Shown here: piece after piece, positions 1-12,439 of the stretch | How positions within the stretch are numbered: position 1 is the stretch's first letter | How the letters are laid out: the number at the start of each line of letters is the position of its first letter | Origin: Icerya purchasi | Taxonomy: Eukaryota > Arthropoda > Insecta > Hemiptera > Monophlebidae | Length of the DNA stretch: 64,000 nt | Reading direction: 5' to 3' | Assembly (NCBI GenBank): GCA_039619475.1 | Contig: CM077115.1 | Span: 398,384,557-398,448,556, forward strand | The notes under the pieces: generated by a model | Databases searched by the model: none | The model's input: the letters and a program-made list of their open reading frames with translations, nothing else | Told to the model about the DNA's origin: nothing | Program-made: the position numbers and the translations under genes

Positions 1-1055
1 ATTACTTGTTTTCCTTGCTGCACGTATCAGTACATTTTTCATTAGACACAAGCGGTTTAATTAATATTATTACATTTCGAGTAATGCGAGATACCCTTAG
101 CAGAGCGTTAGCGATCGCGAAGTTAAAGTTCACAATCAGCTAGGCCTAACGGCACTGATGAGAGTAGAGACCCGCACATTATTCAAACACGAAATTATAG
201 ACTCACCTGATCACACAATACAGCAGCACAACGCGCTAACACACGTTTGTTCAAGCCGAGATATCTGCTTCTGCATAGATCAACGATCCATATTTAAAAA
301 TTATTTCGAACAACAATTTGTCGATAGCCATCGCTGATATCTAAGCGGACTGCCCGTCATCTTGCGTTTTAACATCAAGCGCTGCGACACGATCTTTCAG
401 AAATGTGTACATCAGTTCTAAATATCCTTTAGAAGTTCGATTAAAAATAAGTACAACTTTACTTAGAGAACAAACAAAAATTCTGTATTTACTTCATCTT
501 TTTTTGTACTTTTATTATTAAATATACCAGTCTTTTTTTTGTGTTTTTTTTTGTTTTTTTTTTCAGTTTTCTGAGTAATTACTTTCATTAGCGAAAAATT
601 CATCGACGTATTCAGAAGTGAGAATCTGAAACAATTTCATACGATCAATGTAAACTAACATTTCAATATAAATTTAAAAGCGATAATTTTACGGTTAATA
701 AAATTTTAAGAAATTAACAAAGCAAATATACCGGTAAATGCGGGTTCATCAGAAAGGAGAATTCCAGTTCTTTAATGAATCTTTTTAGTTTTTCGCCGTT
801 AACATTCTGAAACAAACGGAGGCGTCGAACACCATTTTTGTAAATGTACACAATAAACATCTTTAAATAGCATAGGGGCACTATATAGTATGTGTTGTGC
901 GTGCGAGTGAATTATATTTGATATTACGTGTTATTGCAAAAAGTACATCATTGGCGTACCTGAGAGCCTTTTAAAGTTTAAAACCTGCTCACGGCGGTTC
1001 TTAAAAATGTTTGCAACATTATTTTAAAAAACAGTAATTAAAATTTCAATGTAGG
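1..1055. other. Non-coding AT-rich DNA, nothing recognised
   Basis: No open frame with protein-like composition and no repeat shared with the rest of the window was found. There are T-rich runs at about 531-563. The decayed LINE begins around 1056-1060, judged only from where LINE-like sequence becomes recognisable. Confidence 0.5.
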
Positions 1056-3975
1056 TTGGTTGGTTTATTATCTCCTGTCGCAAGTACTTTAAATATGACC
1101 GTTACAAACCAGAATTCGAGTGGTAATGTTATGGCATGCCTTGAAGGCAACATTCGGCAGTATCGCCTGGCTGGTGTGACTAGTATACAAGGGCTACCGG
1201 TTTAAGGGCGGAATTGGCTAAAGAAGCGAGCCCCGAGTAACGATGAGAAACAACACCAGCAGAGCGGCGTTACGAATAGAAACAGTAAATTACGGTACGC
1301 TAACGGGACGCAGTCGGGGGAAATAGCCGAAATGCTTAAACGCATGGTGATTAATATTGCCTGTTTACAAGTAACAAGATGGAAAGGCCAAAAATCGCAC
1401 GGTATTGGGAATGCGTACAAACTTATTTATAATGGCGCGTCAACCAGAAATAAAATAGCTATTGCAGTAAGTGCGAACCTAAAAGGCAAAGTTTACGCAG
1501 TCAATAGATGTTCGGATAGACTTATGGCCATTGCTATACATATTACTGCTCGACCGATACATATTCTCTCAGCTTACGCCCCACGAAGTGGATGTGTAGA
1601 AAGGCAGGAAGATTGCTTTTGGCAAGCACTCCAAGACTTGATCGCAAGCTAGCCGTTGAATGAGAGTCTAATCTTATGCGGAAACTTAAATGGCCACGTT
1701 GGAAAACTCAGTGCCGCGTATACATGTCATAGAAATAAAGGATATATAACAAGCAACGATGTTGGAATATGCGAAGCCCCTGGACATGGCAAAATCTAGC
1801 GACCTTGTAATTGCCGATACCTTCTTCAAAAAGAGGAACAGCCATCTGGTAATATTTAGTTGTGGCGGTAATAATAGTCAAATTTATTCGTGGTTAGAAC
1901 GAAGCCGGGAGCTCAAATACTTGTTCCATGCAAAAGTGATCTCTTCGGAATATGCTTCGCTATGCAACATAAACTGGTAATACTTGACCTTAGAATCTGT
2001 TATCAATCAAACACACATAAGAGAGAAGTGTAACCTTGCTGTATAAAATAAAATGGTGGACATTAAATAAACATAAACAAGCAATGACTAACAATTTAGT
2101 ATTCCCCGAGGTGGTGACACGCGGTGGAATAAAGCTGCTTGGAATGAGTTAAGTAAGACTATTACAACGATTGCCAGAGCGGTTTTAGGAACTTACAAAC
2201 AAAATGTCACGATAAGCAGGTGCGATGAAGTAAAACAGAAAATTAGCGCGAAGAAAAAAATCGTTCAAAGAATGGCAAGCAGACGAAATAGATGGGAAAA
2301 TAGAGCAGCTTATATAACCGCGAAGAAAGAGGCAAAAAGAGAGCAGTTTGCAGATGCTAAGCACCAACAGTACACGGAATTGTATGAAAAACCAGATGAC
2401 GCGCCTGGGGAGAAATGCATATATCGGTTAGCCAAGGCACTTGTTCGCTCAGGACATCGAACATTATGTGTACGTACGAGATGGAAATTCGGCTCCACGA
2501 TAAAGAAAAAAATTTACAACGCTGGAAACGATAATTTTTAGATCAGATCAATAAAATGATATAGCATCTGGAGATCCCATTTGGGAAACCAACTTCGGCG
2601 GACCGATCGCTCGTATATATCAATTGATGAAGTTTCCAGAGCAATAGGCAAGATGAAAACGTCGAAAGTACCGAAACCGAATGGCATTCCTGTTGATAAT
2701 AAGATAATTTCCGAATTAAAAAAGACCGCTACAGCATAGTTGACGGATGATGCAATGGCGCGCACAGGTGTGATTCCGGACAGTTAGAAGTCTAGAATCA
2801 CTATTCCGATTTTCAAAAATAAAGGATATCCATCAGAGTGTAGCAACTACCGTCCAATAAGCCTGCTTTCATACTCGCTGAAAATCCTGGAATGAGTAAT
2901 AGATGAGCGCCTTCGGAATACCCTGCACATAACAAGTAATCAGTGCCGCGGCACAACGAACGCAATCTTCACACTGCGCATGTTGATGGAAAAGCATAGA
3001 GAAAAAAGGAAAAGCGTGCACTTGGCTAGCATTAGTCCGCGTTCCGCTCATTATTTAATTTGGCACGCTATGTGAGAACACGGTGTTCCCGAAGAATTGA
3101 TAAAATGAGTACATCTACAAGGATGTAACAAACAGGGTCAGATGTACCGTGGGCGAATCCAATGACTACCCTGTTCGATCTGGTGTACATCAAGGCTATG
3201 CGATCTCACCACTACTGTTTAACGTAGTTTTGGATACAATTACACAGGATATACGAACGCCTATACTTCGGACACTCTTGTATAGAGATGATGTATTAAC
3301 CGAGAATTCAAGAAACGTGCTCCAAAAATATTGTTCAAGTATGATGTGATCGATTGAAAAAGTTCGGCCTTGAAGTCAATGTAAAGAAAACAGAATACTT
3401 AATAGCGTATACTAACGCAATCGGGTCTATCCAGGTCTGCAGAGAACACCTACCTCAGACAAAAAGTAGATTTAAATACCTCGGATCCTATGTACAAGCT
3501 GACAGTGGCATATCCGAAACAGTCTGTAATCGCATAAACATAGCGTGGCTGAAATGAAAAACTGTAATCGGCGCGTGCTGTGCAACAGACGCAAGCCTAT
3601 ATTTGGTTAAAGTCCAAAATGTACCGAACAGTCATTTGTCCAATTGTCTTGTATACACGTACTACGGACTCGGGAAACCGAAAATGGTTCGCTGTTATCA
3701 GTAGCGCATACATTCCAAGTTCCAGGTAGAGAACCGGTAATTAGGCCAAGGCGAAGATGACTCGATGTAATCATAGCAGACCTTAACGACGCCGGTATGT
3801 CGATTCACGCCTAGCGATAAACCGAAATAGCTGGAAACGGTCGATTTACACAGCAGACTCCGCACCGATGGGATAAGCAGTATTTACGGAAGTGTGATAT
3901 ATTCCTGCATCGACGATAACTCAGTATAGCGACACGTTGGCAATCTTTTAAGACGTCCATTATTTACGGAAGTGT
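1056..3975 (+). pseudogene. Decayed RTE-like LINE (endonuclease + reverse transcriptase)
   Basis: This is a non-LTR retrotransposon copy broken by many stops and frameshifts. An apurinic-type endonuclease domain starts near 1335: the fragments IACLQVTRWKG, SDRLMAIAIH, SAYAPRSGC and GNLNGHVGKL are seen in order to about 1700, and the frame switches and continues with KSSDLVIADTFFKKRNSHLV at about 1790. Reverse transcriptase fragments follow from about 3149 (SGVHQGYAISPLLFNVVL, then YRDDV where the catalytic F/YADD box is expected, then KYLGSYVQ at about 3470). A C-terminal tail resembling the end of 'craniofacial development protein 2'-like ORFs is visible near 3810-3870. The order endonuclease then RT in one ORF, with no RNase H, fits the RTE clade. 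It cannot make an active protein. The clade call is by eye. Confidence 0.8.
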
Positions 3976-5564
3976 AATACGCCGTAACTAGTAACAGGGG
4001 TCATCCGCTACTGCTGTATTAATTCAGAATAGTTGTGTAATAACTTTTATTACGGCTTTAAAATTATTCTCATCTGTAATTACTTAAATATCGATACTAT
4101 ATATTTAAAAAATTTGTTTGCTGCGAACTGCGATAAAAAAAAAAAAAAAGAAGTAATAAGAATAAGCGTGTCGAGTCAAACGACATAAAAATTTTGGACA
4201 ACGTGGTTTTAAAGACTGAAAGTAGAGACAAAGCCGGCACGGTACATCAAGAGATCCGACCAAAAAGTTCATAAAGGCAATGTAGCTTTAGAAAAAGTGA
4301 TTTGATTTATGGCGAATTACTCTTTTTTTATGGGGGGAGGGAGCTCGTCAACGAGGGACCTCGATTTCAAACAAAATTTTCGCATTTAATAGTCTAATGA
4401 TAGTAAAAAGTATACAAAAAATGTGTTTCTTTTTTTTTTCACGTTTTATGTTGAAAAGCTGCACGTAAAAATTAAAATGAATTACGTTAGTATTATTCGC
4501 GGGAAAAAAAAAAGGGGGTTACTCTCACAATATACTTGCAAAAACAGATGTTTTATTTCTACAACGCTTCTGTTAGAAAACTGTCTGTGGAGAAAAAATG
4601 TTCGCATTTCCAGCAGTAAACGGAAAAACAGTCAGCCGAAATGGGCAGCTCTCTCTATTGGTTTTAATGAGAACGAACGAAATCAGAAATATAATTAATT
4701 TAACTAGATGGCGTTTCTCCGGGATTTAAATATTCTCGCGCGCACGTGTAAACAGCTCGCATGCTGCATTACACTCTTAAGTTAGAGCTTCCCAATAAAA
4801 ACATTTATTATCGTAGTCCGAAATGGTAAAGATGCATGCGAATTCGGTTCGAAGTAGAATTTCTTTACAAATTCGGTTTATCGAAAAGATTTAACGACGT
4901 ATTTAGTATTTCCAACGCGAAATTGAATCTGTAACTCGTTACTTCCGACATAGGCATCCTAACGTACCATGCCAACGGTCGTATCGGATGAAATTAAATG
5001 AATGCAGTGACGAATAAATAAAATTTTAAATTTCTGTACCGATATAATAAAGTCCATGATGCTAATAATGAAATGAAACAATAGGCTAAAAGTAAAGTTC
5101 GCTAATGGAAACCAAGGTTTGAAAATCAGCCTTTTTATAACGACTTAAACATACGGAACACTATCACCGCTCGAAATATATGAGCCGGTGAAAATGAAAG
5201 AGGCGTAAGTCACATTTAAGTTGTTTCGAGAAAAAGAAGGGGTTGCGTTTGGTATTTCTGTAAATCTGCGTGCACAGTTACGGACTTGAAATCAGCTATG
5301 TAGCCTCAGGAAAAATATAAAAGAAATGTACGTCAAAAACAACTTTTTTTTTTTTTTTCATAGGGGGATGGTGAATAGAGAAGCGTTTTGACTTTCAACA
5401 CTACCAAACTTACACAATATTCGCTTCCATTCAGTAGTTTTGACTCGAATCACATATTGTTAAAAAAATTCAAAATTATTACGAAAACTGTAATCATTTA
5501 ATATACAAAAAATATAGAAAAATAGTAATATTAAATATCACGATATGTCCATATGAACCCACTT
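3976..5564. other. Intergenic/intronic AT-rich DNA; possible LINE tail remnant
   Basis: There is no credible gene. A phrase at about 4320-4372 (T-run, then a G-rich stretch, then AGCTCGTCAACGAGGGACCTC) resembles the 3' tail of the RNase H LINE family found at 11.6, 20.7 and 48.5 kb, but it is short. A 17-T run lies at about 5342-5358. The 91-codon frame at 4423-4698 has no recognisable feature and is probably chance. Confidence 0.4.
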
Positions 5565-5960
5565 GCTTAATCCCTGGCGGGATAAGTTGGCCTAATCTCC
5601 CGTGCTGGCCAGCCAAATTGGGAGATGTATTTTATACCTGCTGCCAGGTTTTCATGGTAATAGCTAATATGTGACGCTAATGAAGACGGTAGTGTAAAAG
5701 CAAGACTACACTCGAAACTGATCGCAATCGCTTATTATCAGCGTGTTACAATGCAGTCCTATTTATGTCTGCCTACTATACATCAACTAACGCACTTATG
5801 GTGGTATATTTTTAGTGGTTTACCATTGCCTACCATATGATTTTCTATTAGCGGTTATTTAATTTCAATTTCTCGTAATAACTTCTGTCGTCGCCCGGGA
5901 TCGAACCCGAGACCTCCGCAACGGAAGCCAAGCGCTCTAGTAACTAGGCCATCACGATAC
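5565..5960 (-). repeat. tRNA-derived SINE, copy 1
   Basis: On the minus strand the element starts near 5960 with a tRNA-like head. An A-box-like GATGGCCTAGTTACTAGAGC is followed by a B-box GGTTCGATCCC, and the 3' side of the acceptor stem reads GGGCGACGAC. The body shares the core GATCAGTTTCGAGTGTAGTC with the copies at 25980-26194 and 42295-42640. The part downstream of that core differs from those copies and ends near 5565 in a sequence (GGCCAGCACGGGAGATTAGG) that they lack. Pol III transcription from the head is expected for the class. The exact 3' end is uncertain because no A- or GAA-tail is visible here. Confidence 0.75.
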
Positions 5961-6161
5961 ACTTTTTACTTTAATAGATACTACAATACCACGAAAAAAA
6001 TAATAATAATTATTCCAAATCATCGGTAAACTCTTGTGTTCTTCCACACACACTCAGGCAGATGACCTACGTCCATTTCTTTGTCAAAAATATCTATCGC
6101 ATTTAAATTTTGAAAAAAATCATGGTATATCGGAAGAATGTAATAAAGCAAGTCGAGCATG

Positions 6162-7940
6162 TCATTTTTTTTTTTTTTTTATCGCGTAACAGATAAACGG
6201 TTCCTGAGTAACACTGCTCAAAGATTGACGTTGTCTTGCCTTTTTTCCGTTTAAAAGTAGTTCAGAGATGGGTTCTTCGTATTTTAAACTGCATTTGTAG
6301 AAGATAGAGAATCGGTTATCCTTTCGATACTGCAGCCATTGAATGTGTAACCAATTCATCTGTTCCTTATTCTGGTTTACTTTTCGGCGAATTACAGCCT
6401 TTTCCAATTCGTTTGTGGATAAAAAACCACTACGTTCCATCTGGCAAATAATAAATTTTTACTGTCGTCGACAAGTACCCATAACATTCATACCAGTCAT
6501 CCGATGATACGTACGAGTATATAGTTTGATTTGTAGCCGCAGTTTCAACAGATGCGAAATCAGAATCGTTGGGTAAATACGAATGACCCAAAATGAGAAA
6601 TTTGTGGTCAATAACCTCAATGGCATTCTCAGACGAAACAAATTTCAGCATAGAGAAATCCAATTTGAAATTTATGTTTCGGTCGGTGCATGTATCGCTA
6701 AACATCACAACATATCGCACGTTTGCAGGTAGTATTCCGAGATGTTTGATTAAACAGGCTGCAATCTCTTACGATCCACACGCTTTCATTCCGTTTCATT
6801 TCAGACATAAAAGGTTCCGCAGTCCATTGAATGATCGTTTACATCGAGGTTGTAACAATACACGTTCCGTTTGTAATAGGCAACTTACACAGTGAGTACT
6901 GGAAACGAAAGAGTTTTTTGCATGTCGAACGGACAAACGTATAACAATGGATCAATTTTTTCTGTTTTCGCGTCGATTCTGAGTTGAACTTTTGACATTT
7001 CAGCTATGTGATAATGCAAGTCACGTTCAGAACAAATTTTTTTCTTCATTTTTTCACAGGTAGTCACTTCAAGGCGGATTTGGAAAGCATCGTAATAGTT
7101 ACAAGTGTCTTTTCTGGGAGTGTGAAAATGTAAATTGAATTTCTGATTCAAAAATCCATCGGTAATAATTTAAACTGGAATTATACCATCTGACGCGCAA
7201 TATTGATCTCACATCATTTTTTTGGGGGTTCAAAAATTTACGATTAGGATTGTGTTTACAAGTATAATGACTCCCATACGCTGGGAAACGATTGATACTA
7301 TTACTTTGTCAGAATATTGTAACTGCCGTCTTGGTCTCGAGGACTTTCCCCTCCTGTCGCCTCATGGGAACTTACCTCTTTAAACTTTGGCAACACCTCG
7401 CGTCACTAGATCGTCTGAAACTTGAAACGTGTTGAAAAAAAAACTTTTTACAAACATTTATGCGTTCCTTACTAGTTTTCTGGAAGTAGGTAACTGATTT
7501 CGATTTGACCGCTCGCGGATTCGCAGTATTTCGTGGACGTCATTGTTGGGCTACTAGCTTAATCATAACCATTCCGCATAAATAAGTATTCCGTCTCTTT
7601 TAAAATCCTGCATATTCCAAAAATTATCCAACGAGGTTTGCTTTTCGTATACCGTTAACAAAGTCCGGTATACAGTACATCACACTTGCAATCAAAATTT
7701 GGATCGAATAGTGTTGCTGCTATAGGTTTTTCATTTGCTGCAGTACACTCTCTACCGAAATTGCGTTGTTCGCATAGTCTGCGACGAAGAATTGCGAACT
7801 CTTTTCCGTGATCGCGAAGGCATTTCAGCTGCCCCGTCTTTAGCGTTTCTCGTAGCTGAATCTAAATTACAGATTATTTTCATTTTAATATTTTTAATTT
7901 TAAGATAATTTCATTTTCGTTCGAGGCTAAGGCTAACTTA
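6162..7940 (-). pseudogene. Broken DUF7869-like multicopy gene
   Basis: Read on the minus strand, fragments in successive frames line up in the order of a multicopy insect/cnidarian family of unknown function that I recall as DUF7869. A basic N-terminal part with QLRETLKTGQLKCLRDHGKE (7868 downward) and FDPNFDCKCD comes first, followed by NFWNMQDFKRDG, CKKFFFNTFQVSDDL and NLHFHTPRKDTCNYYDAF (about 7140-7090). Next come FDMQKTLSFPVLTV, YYKRNVYCYNLDV, then VVMFSDTCTDRNINFKLD and KFLILGHSYLPNDSDF (6720-6560), and a C-terminal part ending at 6162. Several frameshifts and stops separate the pieces. A possible intron lies at about 7869-7937 (GTAAGT donor, TTTAG acceptor). It contains no catalytic motif that I can name. 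The family name is from memory and needs a profile search. Confidence 0.65.
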
Positions 7941-9325
7941 CCCGCAATATTGGTATCACCATTTAAAGATATAGTTCCACTGTCTCACATTTTTATGCGC
8001 AATGAAAAAGATGAAATTTTCATATTAAACTATCACTCGCGTGCGATTCGCTTGTATACTGCGATTGACTGTTTCCAATGTTACGAGCGCAGTGTGTATT
8101 ATAATATTTAGAGAGAGAGCATGAGTGTTTGAAAGTGATTAGATGTGTCTTTCTTACTAGAACCGCAAATGCGTTAATTAACGAAACTTCAGGTACACCG
8201 CTCTCTTATGAACAAAGGCTTAACTCCACTTTCTAAATGACTCATTCACGCCATACTAACATGACCTGGAGGTATTTCCGATTTTTTAGAAATTTGACTT
8301 AAGTCACTTTCATTCTCATCGGTTCTCATATAATTATCAATTAGGCGTTAGTGGCAAATCACGCGAATGTATTAATGTGTACCTTTTTTACCTAGTTGGA
8401 AATACTGAAAAGTGGCAATTTCCCTAACTAAAATTCGTGTTCGCGTTTATCAAACTGAAACGTTGTGTCAGATATTAAAGACAAACTATTTTTAAACGTA
8501 ATTTTGAAATAACGATGTATTATGTATTATTGCATACTTTCCATGTCATAATACAAAATAATGATTAATGCGTCTTATTAACAATAAACGCATGCAAGAT
8601 TACAATTTCGCGCCCACATATTAAGGGAGAAAAAAAATTACGAGTAATATTAAAATTTGATCAAAGTTTTTCAGTGCGAACTTGTATGAAATTAAATTTA
8701 AATCTCTCATAAACAGATACGTGCTGCCGAAATGACGATGAGGAATGAAGAATAAACTATATTGTACGATCGAACAGAAAACAGCGAGCTTTTTCTAACA
8801 AGCTTAAATCTCGAAATCCATCATGCTCTGATGTGTATGTATTTTAGACACGTTTTATTCAATATAAGCTGTTAGTGCAATCAATTCATGCGCTGTTCGC
8901 AGTTAATCACAAACACTGTAAAGCACCCTCCGCAGTGGTAAAATCTAGACCTCTTCCCTAACTGGGTAGCCGAAAAAATCGTTTAATTTTGTTATCACGC
9001 GTTTGGTTTTGTAAATTTTTGCCCAGTCCTTATATGTAAAACCTGTAAGAAAACCCGTCTAAACAAGCCTCGAGATTTTTTATGGTTGTAGCAAAATCAA
9101 AAAAGACGACTAACAAAATAATCGACAAATACGATAACTTTCCATTTATTTATTTACTATTTTTTGGAAAAAAGCTACGAGTATGTCCCATTTATTCATT
9201 ATTATAGAATTTTCATCACCGAAAAATAACTTGAGCAAGATTTGTCGAAACGCTAAAGACAAATAAGCACGATTTGCAGAATATCTCTTCTTCCCAAAAG
9301 TAAATTATTCTTATCTATAATCCTT
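7941..9325. other. AT-rich DNA without recognisable gene
   Basis: There are no long frames and no match to other repeats in the window. A short (GA)n run lies at about 8112-8120. Confidence 0.5.
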
Positions 9326-10260
9326 AAAACCCGGCGGGTATTTTCTACCTTCCGGGAGCCGGAGCTCTAACTGGAATGGGGTGCGTTCACAGGCTGCGGA
9401 TTATGGGATGACCTTTAGATATAGAGGCTAGCTGCGAATAAGTCCAGAACGCTCAACTGGACAAATAAGCAGTCGCGGACTAGAGAGCGACTATTGGTGG
9501 AAAATCTCATTTGTAGACGATTCCAGTAGCGACAGGATATATAGGGGGCTGGAGGGTGCGGAAAGACCATGTAGGGACTGGTCTACTACAACTCCATCAC
9601 TACCCGTCGAATGTCCTAATTCTGGCGAGCCGAGGTAGCCATAGGTCTCGCCCCGCTATCACCCTAATAGCAAAGGACAGACTCTTTAGCATTGGTAAAC
9701 AACTGTCCTAGGAGAATGGATACTCCGAAAATAAACCACTCTCCCGTTAACACCTTGAGCAAATGCAGGGGAGTTCCTTCTTCCGTTTTCCTTCTTTCAT
9801 TTCCAAAATTCACAAATTTTCTATCTCCTATAATTGTCCTCTCGAGCAGCGTGAGCTATGCATTTCCACCGGTCGTCTTCCTTACCGATGCTATCGGATT
9901 CTGGTGTGTATGGTGCTGGCTGTGTACGGTTGTGCGTCCATCTCCACATTACAAAATTCCCGCACAGACCATGCATTTCAATCAAAATCTTCCTAAAATG
10001 ACCCTAAAACCTTCCCATCTGACCTTCCTAAAATATTCCCACTCCACTTACCTTTACCTTGATTCCTATAGTCATCCTTTCTCTTGTGTGATTATGGTCC
10101 TGTAGCGCGAGAGCGCGGTGTCGGGAACAGGTGCGGATTCACTGGAAGTTCTTAGTCGTAGCTTTACATGCAGGCGGCAGAATCCTCTGATCGTTAATGT
10201 ATTTGCGGGCTTGTCTGCAGAGTAAGAATAGGACCGGTTTCGCACATGAGAACACACTTG
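9326..10260. other. Unassigned higher-GC stretch
   Basis: Base composition rises clearly above the surroundings (for example ACCCGGCGGGTATTTTC near 9330 and GAGAGCGCGGTGTCGGGAAC near 10107). The longest frame is 9692-10105 (plus, 137 codons). Its translation is rich in Ser, Pro and Phe and has no motif I recognise; the first part reads like a degraded peptide with PKINHSPVNTLSKCRG. It could be the 5' region of a retroelement or a fragment of a captured gene. I make no functional call. Confidence 0.3.
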
Positions 10261-11599
10261 TAGTAAAGTTTACGAAATACATAAGACCAACTAGGATACG
10301 AGTGTCTGTCTAATAATAATAATCCTTAAAATTTTTAAACATTCTCACTGTCAATACAGATTCGAAATTCATTTTAAATATTATAAAGCCCCTTTTTATA
10401 ACTACAAAGAAACTGAACAATAAATGTATTCGCCAATCGTGTATGGTGTATAAATTTTATAAGTCACGATAGTGAACTTACCTCCAACAAATAGGATAAA
10501 TCTTCCGTATCGTCACTAAAATTTATAAAATGCGTAATTATAATTTTCGCTGTCTTAATAAATAAAAGCATTATGTGCGTTAAAATTAAACTGGATAAAA
10601 ATATTTTTAAACTTCTCCGAAGAATGTTTAAAACGTTTGCGCAAATATCGTTAGTTGTTTTTCTGGTTTTTTTTTTTGCGGAAAGTGAAACTTGACCAAT
10701 TTCAATATTATACTTAAATTAAGGTTTATTAAAGTGCAGCCTGTATAGTTACAGTAAATTAAAAATTCAGTTAAACTACTGAAAACTTATTTTTCTAGTT
10801 ATGTTTAAAAACGGACAAAATAATCACGCAGTGATAGTTAATAATAGAGAAAAGTATATTTCAAGGAAATCACGGCGATCGATGATGTCTGAGAATTGTA
10901 TAATCTTTATTGTATAGAAGTAGTTAATTTATTAATAAATCTTATGTAAATTAGTAAGGTAAAGGGGTACTTTGCAACGATAACTTAATTTCATAGCGTT
11001 ACCAGCCGCCGGTTTTTGAAAACCGGATACTAAGCAACGCTAACGAAAACAATTAATAATTTAAAATAAATTTTAGTTTTAATTACTTATTTATTACCTC
11101 AATTAAAGCTATATAAATCTGAATTTAACGCGAAGTACAAAACAATAAATTACGTATCTCTAAGGTGTGCTTTTTAGCGTAATATCAATAAAGAAAATTA
11201 TTCTATTACAAAAAAAAAAAAAAAAAAAAAAGAAAAAAAGAAAGCGCCAATTATTTTTTAATAATAATGAAAAAATTATCAAAAAATACAAAAAAAAATT
11301 AAAAGCTGACTTCTTGACCGAAGCGTACAGAACTAATGATTTGAAGGGCCTTATGAAGGGCAACATTCTGTTATCGGCTAAATACCCGTTCAGGGTAAGT
11401 CGGTGCATAAATACTATTCTAATACTAAAGTGGTTAACGGCTTATTAGGGTGAAACCGTTTCGCAAGTAAAATATTATTAATAAAAAAGGAAAGTCTTTT
11501 ACATTTATATAAATAATTATTCTACCATTAAAAAAGGCTATCCTATTTTCGGTTTCATTTTCACAAGTGATGGTTTTTCTTCTTTTTTTATATATATAT
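10261..11599. other. AT-rich DNA with homopolymers
   Basis: There is no supported gene. A poly(A) run sits at about 11211-11231. A near-palindrome with arms CCGGTTTT and AAAACCGG is at about 11010-11027. A frame ending in KGNILLSAKYPFR is followed by a good donor-like AGG|GTAAGT at about 11392, but no acceptor or partner exon was found, so I do not call it an exon. Confidence 0.45.
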
Positions 11600-11690
11600 A
11601 TATTATTTTGGGCTCGTCAACCAGGAACGTCCACCCAGAAATGAAAGGAAGAAAAGGCAACTAATTGGAACTTAATTCGATGGCGCCTTC
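11600..11690 (-). repeat. 3' tail of RNase H LINE family (short fragment)
   Basis: GGGCTCGTCAACCAGGAAC, then CACCCAGAAATGAAAGGAAG and AACTAATTGGAACTTAAT, parallel the end of the copy at 48525-48998 over about 85 bases. Only the untranslated end is present. A (TA)n stretch abuts it on the left, where a LINE tail would be. Confidence 0.65.
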
Positions 11691-12439
11691 TAATTATTAT
11701 TTTTTCGTTTGGTATTTTGTGCAAAATACTCTTGAATGTTTCTATCTTGTGCGCTTCAACGATTTTAGTATATTCGTTGCAGGTGCCTTTTTTTTTTTTT
11801 TTTTTCTATTCTTTTTAACATTTATTTCAATCGATCACCAGCCACAAGTGTCTTAAGCCCCACGTGAAAATTTAGCAAAGTAGCTACTTTATTCAACGCA
11901 GTTTATTAAAAAAATACCTATCACAACATTTCCTGACTTTACCATTCTTTAATTTACATTTCCCATTATTTTAAATCTCTTTCGGCTGTCTAACCAATCT
12001 GAACCTCCTTTCTGTTTGTTATTGTTTCTTCTCCCCGTTTTTCTATATTATCACCACTATTTGTGTCCATCACGTTTACTTTGATTCCTTCACTACGCTT
12101 TAGTTCCGCATCATTTTCACATTGCTCTCTAAAATATTAGGATGTCGATTTTCTCATCCGGATTATATATTTGCCGAGTGTTCTTATTCTTCCTTTTTCG
12201 ATTCTCATAAATTCGCAATTTCTTCCTATCCGAAATAGTTCCGTTATCCTAACTCAGATCATCACATCGTATATTCCGTTTTCCATACCGATGTTTCGTC
12301 AAAGTATATTGTTGCGTTCATTTGAATCGTGTAAAATCTTTCCATTTACAATTAGTTTCGATAATTAGTTCTCTCTAATTTTAATCGGGGTAGCTCCCCC
12401 TTTTTCAGCAATATTCCTTTTTTCCCTTTTCTCATTTTT
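11691..12439. other. Pyrimidine-rich DNA upstream of LINE remnant
   Basis: From about 11990 the plus strand becomes T/C-rich like the LINE remnant downstream and may be its far-decayed upstream part, but I cannot identify any domain. A T-run is at about 11789-11804. Confidence 0.3.

Noticed and set aside
7868..7975. Joining a small open segment at 7938-7975 to exon E as a downstream exon of the minus-strand gene
   Set aside because: Phases can be made to fit, but the sequence on its 3' side reads better as the N-terminal part of the DUF7869-like pseudogene in another frame.
11167..11448. Possible plus-strand exon with strong GTAAGT donor
   Set aside because: The upstream codons are mostly a poly(A) run, no acceptor is visible and no partner exon was found.
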